Positions 23,398-33,172 of a DNA stretch of 64,000 nt are shown here, piece by piece (the first letter of the stretch is position 1; every line of letters starts with the position of its first letter). The notes beneath the pieces are model-generated. The model did no database searches. It had not been told where the DNA came from and saw nothing but the letters and a program-made list of their open reading frames with translations. The stretch is from JBMOKT01 sp049323895. GTDB taxonomy: Bacteria; Bacillota; Peptococcia; Peptococcales; BICA1-8. Location of the stretch: assembly GCA_049323895.1 (NCBI GenBank), contig JBMOKT010000013.1, forward strand, positions 248,001 through 312,000, written 5' to 3'. The translations under genes and the position numbers were made by a program.

Positions 23398-25191
23398 CTA
23401 TTTCTCCATTATTAAATATTGTTCTAATTGTCTGGGCACTTTTCCTTCATATGTCCAATATTTTATTTCTGTTCCAGACTGGTTATAACCAACTATTTCC
23501 ACCTTTCCTGTTTGAAAAGCCTTTTCTAATAAATCACCTTTTTCAAACGGAATATGGATTTTCATAAAAATTTCATGCCCCCAAAGAGTGCTGACTATCA
23601 GTTCCTTAAGTTGGTCAATTCCAGAACCGCTGTGGGTTGAAACTAGACAATAGGGACGGCTTTTTAAGGGTATCTGGGGTTCTTTATCTAACTTATCTAT
23701 TTTGTTAAATACAAAAATAGTCTTTTTATGAGATACTTCTAGCTCTTGCAAGACATTTTCCACAGTTTTTATATTATCTTCCATATTCTCGCTGGTAACA
23801 TCAGTAACATGCAATAATAAATCTGCTAGTTTTACTTCCTCCAGAGTAGATTTGAAGGCAGATATTAACTGGTGGGGTAGATTACGTATAAAGCCAACTG
23901 TATCCGTCAATAGAATATGCTGCATTGCATCATTAAGCTTAACTAATCTAGTAGTAGTATCCAGTGTGGCAAACAATTTATCTTCTACCAAAGTGTTTTC
24001 GTTGGCCAGCTTATTTAAAAGGGAAGATTTGCCGGCATTGGTATACCCTACTAAGGCTACTGTTGGAAATTCTTTTTCTGTTCTATTTTTTTGTAAAATA
24101 TTCCGATGCTTTTTAATGTCCTCCAACTCTGCTTTTAAAAAATCTATCCTCCGATGAATATGCCTGCGGTCAGTTTCTAGTTTTGTTTCCCCTGGTCCTC
24201 GAGTGCCAACACCTCCCCCTAACCTTGACAGGTTCAGCCCCTGACCCGTCAACCTGGGCAGCATGTAAGAAAGCTGAGCCAATTCAATCTGAATTTTACC
24301 TTCTTTGCTTTTTGCCCGTTGGGCAAAAATATCTAAAATAAGGTTTGTCCTGTCAAGTATTTTTACGCCTAAAACATTAATAAGGTTAGTCAATTGGGAC
24401 GGTGATAATTGGTCTTCAAATATGACACAGTTAATTTCTTTTTCTTGAATTAATAAGGAAATGTCCTTTAGTTTTCCTTGTCCGATTAAAAATGCGGAGT
24501 CCTTTTTGTCTCTTTTTTGGATTAGAACATCTACTACTTCAAGACCCGCTGTAGAAGAGAGATTTATCAGTTCGTTTTTAATTTCTTCCAGTTCCAGGGA
24601 TTGCCAACTCCACTCTACAATAACCAATAATGCTCTTTCTTTATTAGTTTCCGTTAAATGACCTTTAAACTGCAGCTGTTTTTCAAAATTCACAAGGATG
24701 GAAAGTAAAGGGACCTTTATAAATTCTGCAATTGTTAAGGGACCCATTACTTCATACTTATTAGTTAAAGAACCCTTAACAGGTGTTAAGTAAGCCGTAC
24801 ATATCCGAGGATTTTTTTCCACACTAATAGCAGCTATAAAGTCAAGCTTCAGGTTTATTAAAGCAGTTAAATCTGGCGTGCTTAGCTCACAGTTTCCATT
24901 AGGATGGGTATGTATACACCTTAGACCAGAATATCCAGATTCCCCTCTTTTAAAAGTCATCTGGGGAATATTAACCAAGTCATAAGAACCTATAGACACA
25001 ATCTTTATATTACCTTTCCGGTCTATATAGATGGCAACTTCCCTATTAATCTTCTGAGATAAATACATTAAATTGTTTGCTAATTCCAATGTTAAAAATT
25101 CATTGGTTGGTATCTTTAATTCATATAGCTTTTCTAGTGCATAAAGGTTTACTTGACTTATAGAACCAATTTCACCAAATATCTTCTTCAT
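23398..25191 (-). CDS. hflX: GTPase HflX with N-terminal JAMM/MPN-like domain
   Basis: A 597-residue protein, about 170 residues longer than typical HflX. The C-terminal part is standard: HflX glycine-rich linker (LSRLGGGVGTRGPGE near 323), G1 VGYTNAGKSS near 377, G3 DTVGF near 426 and G4 FNKID near 494. The extra N-terminal domain contains HTHPNGNCELSTPD near 108-121, an exact H-x-H-x7-S-x2-D JAMM metal-binding motif, with a Glu in the upstream strand (REVAIYID). HflX binds the 50S subunit and splits stalled ribosomes. Whether the JAMM part is an active peptidase is open. Neighbours are the YnbB-like gene and a small membrane protein. Confidence 0.93.
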   Translation of the reverse strand: MKKIFGEIGSISQVNLYALEKLYELKIPTNEFLTLELANNLMYLSQKINREVAIYIDRKGNIKIVSIGSYDLVNIPQMTFKRGESGYSGLRCIHTHPNGNCELSTPDLTALINLKLDFIAAISVEKNPRICTAYLTPVKGSLTNKYEVMGPLTIAEFIKVPLLSILVNFEKQLQFKGHLTETNKERALLVIVEWSWQSLELEEIKNELINLSSTAGLEVVDVLIQKRDKKDSAFLIGQGKLKDISLLIQEKEINCVIFEDQLSPSQLTNLINVLGVKILDRTNLILDIFAQRAKSKEGKIQIELAQLSYMLPRLTGQGLNLSRLGGGVGTRGPGETKLETDRRHIHRRIDFLKAELEDIKKHRNILQKNRTEKEFPTVALVGYTNAGKSSLLNKLANENTLVEDKLFATLDTTTRLVKLNDAMQHILLTDTVGFIRNLPHQLISAFKSTLEEVKLADLLLHVTDVTSENMEDNIKTVENVLQELEVSHKKTIFVFNKIDKLDKEPQIPLKSRPYCLVSTHSGSGIDQLKELIVSTLWGHEIFMKIHIPFEKGDLLEKAFQTGKVEIVGYNQSGTEIKYWTYEGKVPRQLEQYLIMEK

Positions 25192-25232
25192 AAAAACCTC
25201 ACCACTGTTGACTATTTTTTAAATATACCATT

Positions 25233-25514
25233 CTACTTTTGAGCCCATAGCCGGTAGGAAAACTCTATATAGGCCAAATATCCAAAAAAGAGAAGAATTA
25301 GATTAATCACCAAAATTGTAACCCTTTTTTTAAACAAAGTGAATAAAACATATGCAATTGAAAAAGGCAGCAGGAAAATCAATAAGGCCCTATTATTTAA
25401 TAATATCATTAAAAAATTAAAAAGAATAATTAAAAACAATTCAACTATGTTTTTATTAGTTATTTTTTTATTTTTGATGCTTTTGCGCCTTTCTTTTCTG
25501 CTGGGAATGTTCAT
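25233..25514 (-). CDS. Small membrane protein, unknown function
   Basis: A 93-residue protein behind a good AAGGAG site seven bases from the ATG. A very basic N-terminus (RKERRKSIKNKK) is followed by three hydrophobic segments. No family is recognised. It sits between spoVK (ending in a terminator) and hflX, 41 bp before hflX, and may be co-transcribed with it. Confidence 0.6.
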   Translation of the reverse strand: MNIPSRKERRKSIKNKKITNKNIVELFLIILFNFLMILLNNRALLIFLLPFSIAYVLFTLFKKRVTILVINLILLFFGYLAYIEFSYRLWAQK

Positions 25515-25559
25515 AGTATTTCTCCTTTTTCCATACTTTGTTTAATATTATTGACCCAA

Positions 25560-25601
25560 ACCATAAAAATTAAAATGCCTCCCTTAAACAGCACGGGAGG
25601 C
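25560..25601 (-). terminator. Terminator at the end of spoVK
   Basis: GCCTCCC (25577-25583) pairs with GGGAGGC (25595-25601); ATTTTAATTTTT follows on the minus strand. The stem overlaps the last codons of spoVK. Confidence 0.85.
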
Positions 25602-26516
25602 TTCTTCTATATCATTACGGGTGATAAGAATCAAATCATCTCTCGATAATTGATTAAATTCAATTAACCTTACAGCCTGCAGACGAATTGCCTTTTCAAT
25701 TAAATTTCTAACCATTCTGGCATTTCCACTATGCTCATGACCTAAAATCATTTTGTTTTGAATAGTACTTTTTAGTAAATGTTTTGCATCAGTTGTCAAC
25801 CTGTATTGTCTTTGTTTGAGCATCAATTCGGCAATCTCTATCAACTCTGTAATAGAATAATCAGGAAAGTCAATATGAATGGGAAATCTTGACCTTAAGC
25901 CGGGATTTGTCTGTAAAAACCATTCCATTTCCTTCTTATAACCGGCTAAAATCAAGATTAACTGGTCTTTATAATCCTCCATGGCTTTAACCATGCAATC
26001 TATGGCTTCCTTGCCAAAGTCCTTCTCCCCTCCTCTGGCTAAAGAATACGCCTCATCAATAAATAATACACCACCAATAGCCCTCTGAATTTGCTCCCTT
26101 GTTTTGACAGCTGTGTGCCCTATATATTCCCCTACTAAATCCGCCCTTTCAATTTCAATTACATGCCCCTTCTTTAAAACATCCAATTCCTTAAATAGTC
26201 TAGCGATACATCTGGCCATTGTTGTTTTGCCAGTCCCAGGATTTCCTTTAAAAATCATATGCAATACTAGTGGCTCTGTATTTAAATTTTCTTGCTGCCT
26301 CTTTTTTTGTATTTCGATATAGGCTTGAATTTCATAAATTAATTTTTTTACATTTTCCAGTCCAACTAAGCTTTCAATCTCAGCAAAGATTTTTTGAATT
26401 TGATTGTTATTATGATTATACTGCTTACTGAACTTAGAATTTTTTTTAAATTTCTGCGGTTGTATTATTTGTCTGTTTCCATTAACTTCCGTTTTAAAGG
26501 AATATTTTAAAGCCAA
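25584..26516 (-). CDS. spoVK: SpoVK-like AAA+ ATPase (CbbX family)
   Basis: A 310-residue AAA+ protein with a TTG start behind GGGAGGTGA. Walker A is FKGNPGTGKTT near 90, Walker B GGVLFIDEAYSLAR near 150, and the sensor/Arg-finger region NPGLRSRFP near 210. The N-terminal ~40 residues are polar and Asn/Lys-rich. This is the stage V sporulation protein K/CbbX type. It lies next to hfq and miaA, the same neighbourhood as in B. subtilis (miaA-hfq-...-spoVK-ynbA/hflX-ynbB). Its exact substrate in spore maturation is unknown. Confidence 0.9.
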   Translation of the reverse strand: MALKYSFKTEVNGNRQIIQPQKFKKNSKFSKQYNHNNNQIQKIFAEIESLVGLENVKKLIYEIQAYIEIQKKRQQENLNTEPLVLHMIFKGNPGTGKTTMARCIARLFKELDVLKKGHVIEIERADLVGEYIGHTAVKTREQIQRAIGGVLFIDEAYSLARGGEKDFGKEAIDCMVKAMEDYKDQLILILAGYKKEMEWFLQTNPGLRSRFPIHIDFPDYSITELIEIAELMLKQRQYRLTTDAKHLLKSTIQNKMILGHEHSGNARMVRNLIEKAIRLQAVRLIEFNQLSRDDLILITRNDIEEASRAV

Positions 26517-26600
26517 TTTATTCTGTCACCTCCCCATTAAACTCTATTATAGTATTATGCAGAATTAAACTAAGTGTGCGTGGGAGATGAAAGCAAATTA

Positions 26601-26628
26601 AAAACCCTCAATTTTATTAGAGGGTTTT
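26601..26628 (-). terminator. Terminator overlapping the hfq stop
   Basis: AAAACCCTC pairs with GAGGGTTTT; on the minus strand the stem is followed by T-rich sequence. The hfq stop codon is in the loop. Confidence 0.85.
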
Positions 26629-26856
26629 ACTATCACTTGAAAAAATAATATTTTTTGCCGGTGCAATGGTGGAAATTGCATGTTTGTAAACCATTTGCTG
26701 TTTTCCTTCAACCTCAAGTATAACAGTGAAATTATCAAATCCTTTCACTGAACCCTTTAACTGAAAACCATTTACTAAAAAAATAGTAACAGGAACGTTT
26801 TCTTTTCGAACTTGATTTAGAAAAGCATCTTGTAAATTAATTTGCTGTTTAGTCAT
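26617..26856 (-). CDS. hfq: RNA chaperone Hfq
   Basis: A 79-residue Sm-like protein. Sm1 region LNQVRKENVPVTIFLVNGFQLKGSVKGFD and the Sm2 signature YKHAIST are both present; the C-terminal tail is short, as usual in Firmicutes. It forms a hexamer that binds A-rich and U-rich RNA. It follows miaA by 46 bp and ends in its own terminator, with a GGAGGG site before the ATG. Confidence 0.96.
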   Translation of the reverse strand: MTKQQINLQDAFLNQVRKENVPVTIFLVNGFQLKGSVKGFDNFTVILEVEGKQQMVYKHAISTIAPAKNIIFSSDSKTL

Positions 26857-26902
26857 TTTTTCCCTCCGCTCATAAAAGTTATTTGTATTTTAAATTTCCA
26901 CA

Positions 26903-27853
26903 TTATCTTTGTATACTCCTGCTGATAAGGTTCATTATTTCTTTGATAACGTCTTTTTCCTTGTTTTTATCTACATCTATCCAATGAATTCGTTTATCCC
27001 TCTTGAACCAGGTGACCTGTCTCTTGGCATAACGGCGAGTATCTCTTTTTATTAACTCTACTGCCTCTTCCAACGAAATCTCACCAGATAAAAAACTGAC
27101 TAGTTGTTTATACCCCAGTCCCTGAAAGGCAGGTGCACTCCTAGGAGTACCCTTTTCTAAAAGGCTCTTAACCTCCTCAATCCAACCCTCCTTAATCATT
27201 AAATCTACCCTTAAATTTATTCTATTATAAAGGTTCTCCCTTTCCCGTATTAACCCTACCATTGTCAGGTTATATTTAGACACAGAATCTTCCTGTGCAT
27301 TATGATAGGATGATATAGGTCTACCCGTTAAAGAAAATACCTCTAGGGCCCGTATTATTCTTTTATGGTCATTAGGATGGAGCCTTTCCCAACTGGCTGG
27401 GTCAATTTCCTTTAGCCTTTGGCGCAAGAACTCTATTCCTCTTTTTTCACATTCTTCCCAAAGGCTTTGTCGGATGAAAGCAACATTGGCATTCTCCGTA
27501 AAATCATAATCATTAATTAAAGAATTTATATATAAGCCTGTTCCCCCAACCAGCATGGGAATATTGCCACCTTTTGATATGAAATTTATCTTTTCCTCAC
27601 ATAAGGTTTTAAATTCCGCAGCACTAAAAAATTCTGTTGGTTTTTTGATATCAATCAGGTAATGGGGAATTCCCTCTGCTTCCTGAGGTTTAATTTTTGC
27701 AGTACCAATATCTAATCCTATATAAACCTGCATGGAATCAGCGGAAATTATTTCTCCACCAATCTCCTTGGCAATTTCAATACTAATTTTTGTCTTGCCT
27801 ACTGCCGTAGGACCTACTAAAACAAAGAGAGGATGTTTTGCCAAAAACCTCAT
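26903..27853 (-). CDS. miaA: tRNA dimethylallyltransferase MiaA
   Basis: A 316-residue enzyme with P-loop GPTAVGKT near residue 13-20, DSMQVY near 39 and the QVTWFKRD segment near 285. It prenylates A37 of tRNAs reading UNN codons; MiaB, encoded 6 kb upstream in the same block, then adds the methylthio group. The first ATG at 27853 is almost touching its GGAGGG; a TTG at 27844 has better spacing and gives the same domain. Confidence 0.96.
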   Translation of the reverse strand: MRFLAKHPLFVLVGPTAVGKTKISIEIAKEIGGEIISADSMQVYIGLDIGTAKIKPQEAEGIPHYLIDIKKPTEFFSAAEFKTLCEEKINFISKGGNIPMLVGGTGLYINSLINDYDFTENANVAFIRQSLWEECEKRGIEFLRQRLKEIDPASWERLHPNDHKRIIRALEVFSLTGRPISSYHNAQEDSVSKYNLTMVGLIRERENLYNRINLRVDLMIKEGWIEEVKSLLEKGTPRSAPAFQGLGYKQLVSFLSGEISLEEAVELIKRDTRRYAKRQVTWFKRDKRIHWIDVDKNKEKDVIKEIMNLISRSIQR

Positions 27854-27892
27854 CCCTCCTATACATCATTTATTATTCCCATATTTATACTT

Positions 27893-28672
27893 TTATTTAT
27901 ATATAATACCATAATTAATGGAACTATACTTCCCCCCACTTATTTCATCAACCTTTAATCTCTGAAAATTTCCGCTGTCTTTGCGGTCCTTAATTACTAC
28001 CCGGTCTCTTGCTATTTTTAATGCTTTTTCTAAAGAATCAGGCAATAGTTTCTTATAGTTGGCAAAGGTCCTAAGACCTTCTATTCCAGAAGATTTAAGG
28101 CATGGAGTATCAAACATGGGATCAAAATATACCACATCAAAGGTTTCCGAACCTTGTTTCTGCAGGAATTCTTCATAGTTATTATGATAAATATTTATTC
28201 TTTCCATTGCTCTGCGGCAATCCTTACTTCCTTGGGTATAACTTTTTAAGCCCAATTTAGTTACTATATAAATGATGGGACTGCTTTCTATGCCAACTAT
28301 TTCTCCCTCTTCCCCGGCAACAAAGCTGGCTACAATAGAATCTGTAGCGAGACCTACAGTACAATCCAAAACTCTTGACCCTGGCTTAAGAGCCATGGCA
28401 TTAATCATTGGATCATCCTGTCCTGATTTTAACATCTTTATACGGGCGACTGCCATACCAGGGTGGAAAAAGAAATTGTTATCCACCGTAATTTTATCCT
28501 CTCTAACAACAATTAAATGCTTTAAATTATTTTTTTCCTTTAATTTGTTTATAGTAAGTTTATTGCGAGGGATATAATTAACCTTTATCTCACTGCTGAT
28601 TTCCTGGGCAGTCTCAATAAGATGTGCCTTTTCCTGAGATGTAGTTACAGCAATCTTATTGAAATTATACAC
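27893..28672 (-). CDS. Class I SAM-dependent methyltransferase, RsmJ-like
   Basis: A 259-residue protein from the GTG at 28672, eight bases inside the mutL end; the longer open frame to 28768 runs over mutL and is unlikely to be used. SAM motif I is VLDCTVGLATDSIV, motif II contains VGIESSP, and motif IV is YFDPMFDTP, the DPM(F/Y) signature of the RsmJ (16S rRNA G1516 N2) family. Equivalent genes follow mutL in other Clostridia, to my recollection. The target is probably rRNA, but this branch is not assigned. Confidence 0.75.
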   Translation of the reverse strand: MYNFNKIAVTTSQEKAHLIETAQEISSEIKVNYIPRNKLTINKLKEKNNLKHLIVVREDKITVDNNFFFHPGMAVARIKMLKSGQDDPMINAMALKPGSRVLDCTVGLATDSIVASFVAGEEGEIVGIESSPIIYIVTKLGLKSYTQGSKDCRRAMERINIYHNNYEEFLQKQGSETFDVVYFDPMFDTPCLKSSGIEGLRTFANYKKLLPDSLEKALKIARDRVVIKDRKDSGNFQRLKVDEISGGKYSSINYGIIYK

Positions 28673-30491
28673 CCTTAAATTCACCCCTCTGAAATATCCT
28701 ATATAACTCCTGCATGGAAAGATGGTGGATAATTGGTCGCCCATGGGGACAAGCCAGTGGATTAGCAATTTTATTCAGTCCATCTATTAAATATTCCATT
28801 TCTTCCCGGGAAATTTTTTGGTTAGCTTTAATGGCACCTTTACAGGCAGCAGAAATAATGATACTTTCTTTAATTTTGGTTGAGGAAATAGAGCCTGCAT
28901 TACTTAACTCATCCAATAGGTCTAGGAAAAAATTCTCTGGGTTTTGCAGGTTTAATCCCACTGGCAAACCTCTTAACAGGATTGTTCTAGGACCGAAACT
29001 TTCAATTATAAAACCCAGGCTGTTGAAAAGCAGGATATTTTTAAACAAAATACCTTCCTGATTTCCCGATAAGGTTATAGTTAAAGGTATTAATAGGTTT
29101 TCCGAAAACACCTCTTTTTTTTCTTCTAATTCTAGAAATTTCTCATACAGGATTCTCTCATGACAAGTATGTTGGTCAATAATGTACAATCCCTTATCAT
29201 CCTGGGCCAGAATAAAACTATTATTAAGTTGGCCAATTGGTATGAAGTTAAACTTTATATTCAATTCAATTTTTTTCCCCGAAGGAGTGTACCTGATTTG
29301 GGGAGTATTGATTGGTTCTTCTTTCGCAACAATAACATTTTTATTATTAAAATAATTAGTATTGTTCTTTTTTTCTTCCTTAAGATCCAGCACATCTTGT
29401 TGATATTTAATATTTGAGGTATCTTCTTTAACCATAAGGACTGACCGGATATATTCTTTTTTTTCCGGTTCATTTTTAGCATGAAGATTACTATTCCATA
29501 ATTGTTTTTGAATAATCTTAATCATGGCTTGTGTAATGTTTTCCATATTATTTATCTTTACTTCAAGTTTAGCCGGATGGATGTTAATATCAATTTCATA
29601 ACTGGGAATCTGTAAATGCAGTATCCCTATGGGATGTCTCCCTTTAGGCAGAAGGGTATGAAACGCTTCCTCCAAAACCTTGCTAAGCTCAATACTTTTT
29701 ATTAGTCTTCCATTGATAAAAAAAGTTTGTTGATTTTTAGTGTTACGATGATAGTTGGGATTTAGTAAATAGGCGGAGAAATAAAATCCAGAGCTTATCT
29801 CCTGGTTTTCAATTTGAATTAAATTTCGTGTTGCATCGTTTCGATAAACATATTCTATTCTTTGGGCAATGGTAGTTAGACCTGCAGTATCATAGACCGT
29901 TGTATTATTGTTAATTAATTTAAAGCGAACATGGGGATGCCCTAATGAATATTTAGTAATTAATTCTGTAATCAAACCTGCTTCATAACTAGGATTTTTT
30001 ATAAATTTCCTTCTAGCAGGGGTATTAAAAAAAAGTTTGCGAACCTCAATGGTGGTTCCCTTGGTCATCCCAATGTATTCCCTGTATTCTATTTGACCAC
30101 CTATAATTTTCAATTTAATTCCCGACTCCAACTGCGGTTCACGAGTGGCAATAGTTGTCTGGGAAACTGCGGCAATACTTGGTAAAGCTTCTCCTCTAAA
30201 ACCAAATGTAGTTATCTCAAAAAGGTCATTTAGTGAAGAAATTTTACTAGTAGCATGCCTTTGAAAGGCTTTTTCCGCATCCTCGGGATCCATACCCCAA
30301 CCATTATCACTAACTCTTATTAAAGTAAGACCGCCTTCCAAAATTTCCACTTCGATTAAGGTGGCATTAGAATCAATTGAATTTTCAATTAGTTCCTTGA
30401 CGACGGAAACGGGTCTTTCTACAATTTCCCCGGCTGCAATTTTATTGGCAGTCTGAGGATCAAGTACTTTTATCTTCCCCACATTAATCAC
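28665..30491 (-). CDS. mutL: DNA mismatch repair protein MutL
   Basis: A 608-residue GHKL ATPase. N-terminal motifs: ELIENSIDS, DNGWGMD and GFRGEAL. A central linker (about 345-410) is polar and variable. The C-terminal domain carries DQHTCHERILYE, the DQHA-x2-E-x4-E nuclease motif with small changes at the Ala positions, plus ACKGAIKAN and CPHGRP. This is therefore the latent-endonuclease type found in bacteria without MutH. It starts 6 bp after mutS. Confidence 0.95.
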   Translation of the reverse strand: MINVGKIKVLDPQTANKIAAGEIVERPVSVVKELIENSIDSNATLIEVEILEGGLTLIRVSDNGWGMDPEDAEKAFQRHATSKISSLNDLFEITTFGFRGEALPSIAAVSQTTIATREPQLESGIKLKIIGGQIEYREYIGMTKGTTIEVRKLFFNTPARRKFIKNPSYEAGLITELITKYSLGHPHVRFKLINNNTTVYDTAGLTTIAQRIEYVYRNDATRNLIQIENQEISSGFYFSAYLLNPNYHRNTKNQQTFFINGRLIKSIELSKVLEEAFHTLLPKGRHPIGILHLQIPSYEIDINIHPAKLEVKINNMENITQAMIKIIQKQLWNSNLHAKNEPEKKEYIRSVLMVKEDTSNIKYQQDVLDLKEEKKNNTNYFNNKNVIVAKEEPINTPQIRYTPSGKKIELNIKFNFIPIGQLNNSFILAQDDKGLYIIDQHTCHERILYEKFLELEEKKEVFSENLLIPLTITLSGNQEGILFKNILLFNSLGFIIESFGPRTILLRGLPVGLNLQNPENFFLDLLDELSNAGSISSTKIKESIIISAACKGAIKANQKISREEMEYLIDGLNKIANPLACPHGRPIIHHLSMQELYRIFQRGEFKGV

Positions 30492-30497
30492 CCTTAG

Positions 30498-33104
30498 TTA
30501 GGTTGTTTTTTTAAAGCTTATTTTTGCTTGATGCTGCAAATCATATAAAGTATTAATTGCCTGAATAGGGGTAATATTTAGCAAATCTAAATTTAGCAAC
30601 CTGTCAACCAAGTCAGATTCATATTCCGAACCGACTTTTATTGTTGTTATTACTCCATGGTTATCATTAGGCAATGTTTTTAGGGATGTCTTGGTTGTTC
30701 CATTTTCTAAGCTCTTCAGGATTTCTTTAGCCTTTAATATAATTTCTTCCGGAAGACCTGCAAGTTTTGCAACCTGAATTCCGTAACTTCTGTCTGCTCC
30801 ACCTTGGATAATTTTATGCAGGAATACAATATGATCTCCTTCTTCTTTTACTGCTATTGAAAAATTTTTAATTCCTTCCAAGGCGTTCTCCAGTTTAGTC
30901 AGTTCATGGTAATGGGTAGCAAATAAGGTTTTGGACCTTAACTTATTATTAATAAATTCCGTTAAAGACCAAGCAATGGATAATCCATCATAAGTGCTTG
31001 TGCCTCTGCCCACTTCATCTAATATTATTAGACTATTTTCAGTGGCATTGTTTACTATGTTGGCTACTTCATTCATTTCTACCATAAAGGTACTTTGTCC
31101 CGTGCTTAAATCATCACTTGCCCCTATGCGGGCGAAAACCCTATCTACAATAGGTAATTCTGCTTTTTGGGCAGGCACAAAACTTCCTATTTGCATTAGA
31201 ATACTAGTTAAAGCGATACTGCGACAGAAGGTGCTTTTACCTGCCATATTTGGTCCTGTAATTATTAAAAACCTTTGGGAAAAATCCATATAGATATCGT
31301 TTGGAATAAACCATTGACCTGAGAGCTTTTTTTCAACTACAGGATGGCGGCATTTGCTAATATTGAAAATACCTTCATTATTAATGGTTGGTTTGACATA
31401 ACTATTTATTACTGCTGCTTCTGCCAATGAAACTAAACAGTCAATTTGGGCAATAATCTTGCCTGTTTGTAGAATACGGGGAATATATTCTTTTATTTTT
31501 TCTCGAATTTCCACAAATAACTGATATTCTAATTCTTTTAGTCTTTCATCTGCACCTATAACCTGCAGTTCAAGTTCCTTCAACTCAGGTGTAATAAAAC
31601 GTTCCCCATTAGCCAGGGTTTGTTTACGGTAGTAGTTATCAGGAACTAAGTGAAGATTGCTCTTTGTAATTTCCAGATAATAGCCAAAGACCTTATTAAA
31701 ACCAATCTTTAAAGACTTAATTCCTGTTCTTTCTTTTTCTGATAATTCCAAATCCAATATCCACTGTTTACCATTCCTTGTTACAGAACGCAGGTCATCA
31801 ACCTCAGTATGATAACCATCTTTTATCAAACTGCCCTCCCGCAGGGAAAAGGGAGGTTCTTCAGCTAATGACCCGGTTAATAAAGATGAAATATCTTCCA
31901 ATGTATCAAAGTTATCAATTAATTCAGCTAATGGTTCATAATTATTTGATTTCATCAGTTCTTCCTTTAAGAGAGGAAAGAGATTAATTGAATATTTAAG
32001 TGCCAGCAAATCCTTAGCATTTGCGCTTCCAAAGGATATCCTGCCAGTTATCCTTTCCAAGTCATAAACCCCACTGAGAATTTTTTTAATATTTTTACGA
32101 AATGTACTATTGTTTACAAACACTTCGGTACTATCTAATCGTTCCAAAATTTGTTTTTCACATATCAGGGGCTGCTCAACCCAAGCCTTTAACATCCTGC
32201 TGCCAAGTGAAGTTTCGGTATTATCAATTACTCCTAAAAGTGAGTCTTTTTTTTCAAAGTTATGTAAAGATTGGGTAAGTTCTAAATTTCTTTTGGTAGC
32301 TAAATCAAGAAACATTTTTTCATGGAGATGGTAAATATTTAACTTTATTAAATTCGCAGGCTTTATTTTTTGATTAATTAAAAGATAATCTAAAATAGCA
32401 CCTGCTGCACATGCTGCTGTAGGAAAATCTGCTAAACCAATACTTTGCAGGGAATTAATACGAAAATGTTCCAACAGTAACTTGTGGCTATAGTCACTGA
32501 TATAAGCATAATCAAGGTGTTTATTAAGAAATAAATTGTCTATTTTTTTTAATAGTTGTTCAGTAATACTATCTTTAGGTGAGATGATACATTCTGCAGG
32601 ATCATACCGATATATATCGTTTATTAAACTTTGTCCATCTGAAACCTCTGTTGCAAAAAAATCTCCGGTGGAAACGTCAACTGCAGCTAAACCATATATT
32701 CCTTGATTATGAACCACTGAAAGCAAAAAATTATTGGCTTTTTCATTTAAAATGCTTTGTTCCAAAACGGTTCCAGGTGTAATAATTCTAACTACTTCCC
32801 TCTTTACTATTCCTTTACATTCCCGCGGGTCTTCAACCTGCTCACAGATAGCAACCTTTAAGCCATTATGGATAAGTTTCGCAATGTAATTGTCTGCAGC
32901 ATGATGAGGCACACCACACATGGGTATTTTATTCCCCTTGCCGGCTTCCCTAGAAGTGAGGGCAATATCTAATATCTTAGCTGCAACTTCTGCATCTTGT
33001 CCAAACATTTCATAAAAATCTCCTAGTCGATAGAGCAGTATACAATCTTCATGAAGGCTTTTTATGTTGTTGTATTGAGTCATCATCGGTGTATCGCCTA
33101 ACAT
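30498..33104 (-). CDS. mutS: DNA mismatch repair protein MutS
   Basis: An 868-residue protein from the ATG at 33104, which has AGGAGG five bases upstream; the longer open frame to 33230 runs back into the preceding gene. The mismatch-reading Phe-x-Glu is in YRLGDFYEMFG near residue 25. The ABC ATPase domain has ITGPNMAGKST near 600, the signature STGQSTFMVEM, and Walker B LIILDEVGRGTSTYDG. It recognises mispairs and recruits MutL, encoded next. Confidence 0.97.
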   Translation of the reverse strand: MLGDTPMMTQYNNIKSLHEDCILLYRLGDFYEMFGQDAEVAAKILDIALTSREAGKGNKIPMCGVPHHAADNYIAKLIHNGLKVAICEQVEDPRECKGIVKREVVRIITPGTVLEQSILNEKANNFLLSVVHNQGIYGLAAVDVSTGDFFATEVSDGQSLINDIYRYDPAECIISPKDSITEQLLKKIDNLFLNKHLDYAYISDYSHKLLLEHFRINSLQSIGLADFPTAACAAGAILDYLLINQKIKPANLIKLNIYHLHEKMFLDLATKRNLELTQSLHNFEKKDSLLGVIDNTETSLGSRMLKAWVEQPLICEKQILERLDSTEVFVNNSTFRKNIKKILSGVYDLERITGRISFGSANAKDLLALKYSINLFPLLKEELMKSNNYEPLAELIDNFDTLEDISSLLTGSLAEEPPFSLREGSLIKDGYHTEVDDLRSVTRNGKQWILDLELSEKERTGIKSLKIGFNKVFGYYLEITKSNLHLVPDNYYRKQTLANGERFITPELKELELQVIGADERLKELEYQLFVEIREKIKEYIPRILQTGKIIAQIDCLVSLAEAAVINSYVKPTINNEGIFNISKCRHPVVEKKLSGQWFIPNDIYMDFSQRFLIITGPNMAGKSTFCRSIALTSILMQIGSFVPAQKAELPIVDRVFARIGASDDLSTGQSTFMVEMNEVANIVNNATENSLIILDEVGRGTSTYDGLSIAWSLTEFINNKLRSKTLFATHYHELTKLENALEGIKNFSIAVKEEGDHIVFLHKIIQGGADRSYGIQVAKLAGLPEEIILKAKEILKSLENGTTKTSLKTLPNDNHGVITTIKVGSEYESDLVDRLLNLDLLNITPIQAINTLYDLQHQAKISFKKTT

Positions 33105-33140
33105 ATTCCCCTCCTGATACAAATGATTCAATATAAAACT

Positions 33141-33172
33141 TAAGGAGACCAATAATAGTCTCCTTAAAAAAT
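33141..33172 (-). terminator. Terminator between the YlbF/YmcA gene and mutS
   Basis: TAAGGAGAC (33141-33149) pairs with GTCTCCTTA (33158-33166). On the minus strand AGTTTTATATT follows, a weak U-tract, so partial read-through into mutS is likely. Confidence 0.7.

Noticed and set aside
28672..28768. Longer N-terminus of the RsmJ-like methyltransferase
   Set aside because: It would overlap mutL by more than 100 bp, has no ribosome-binding site and adds no recognisable domain.
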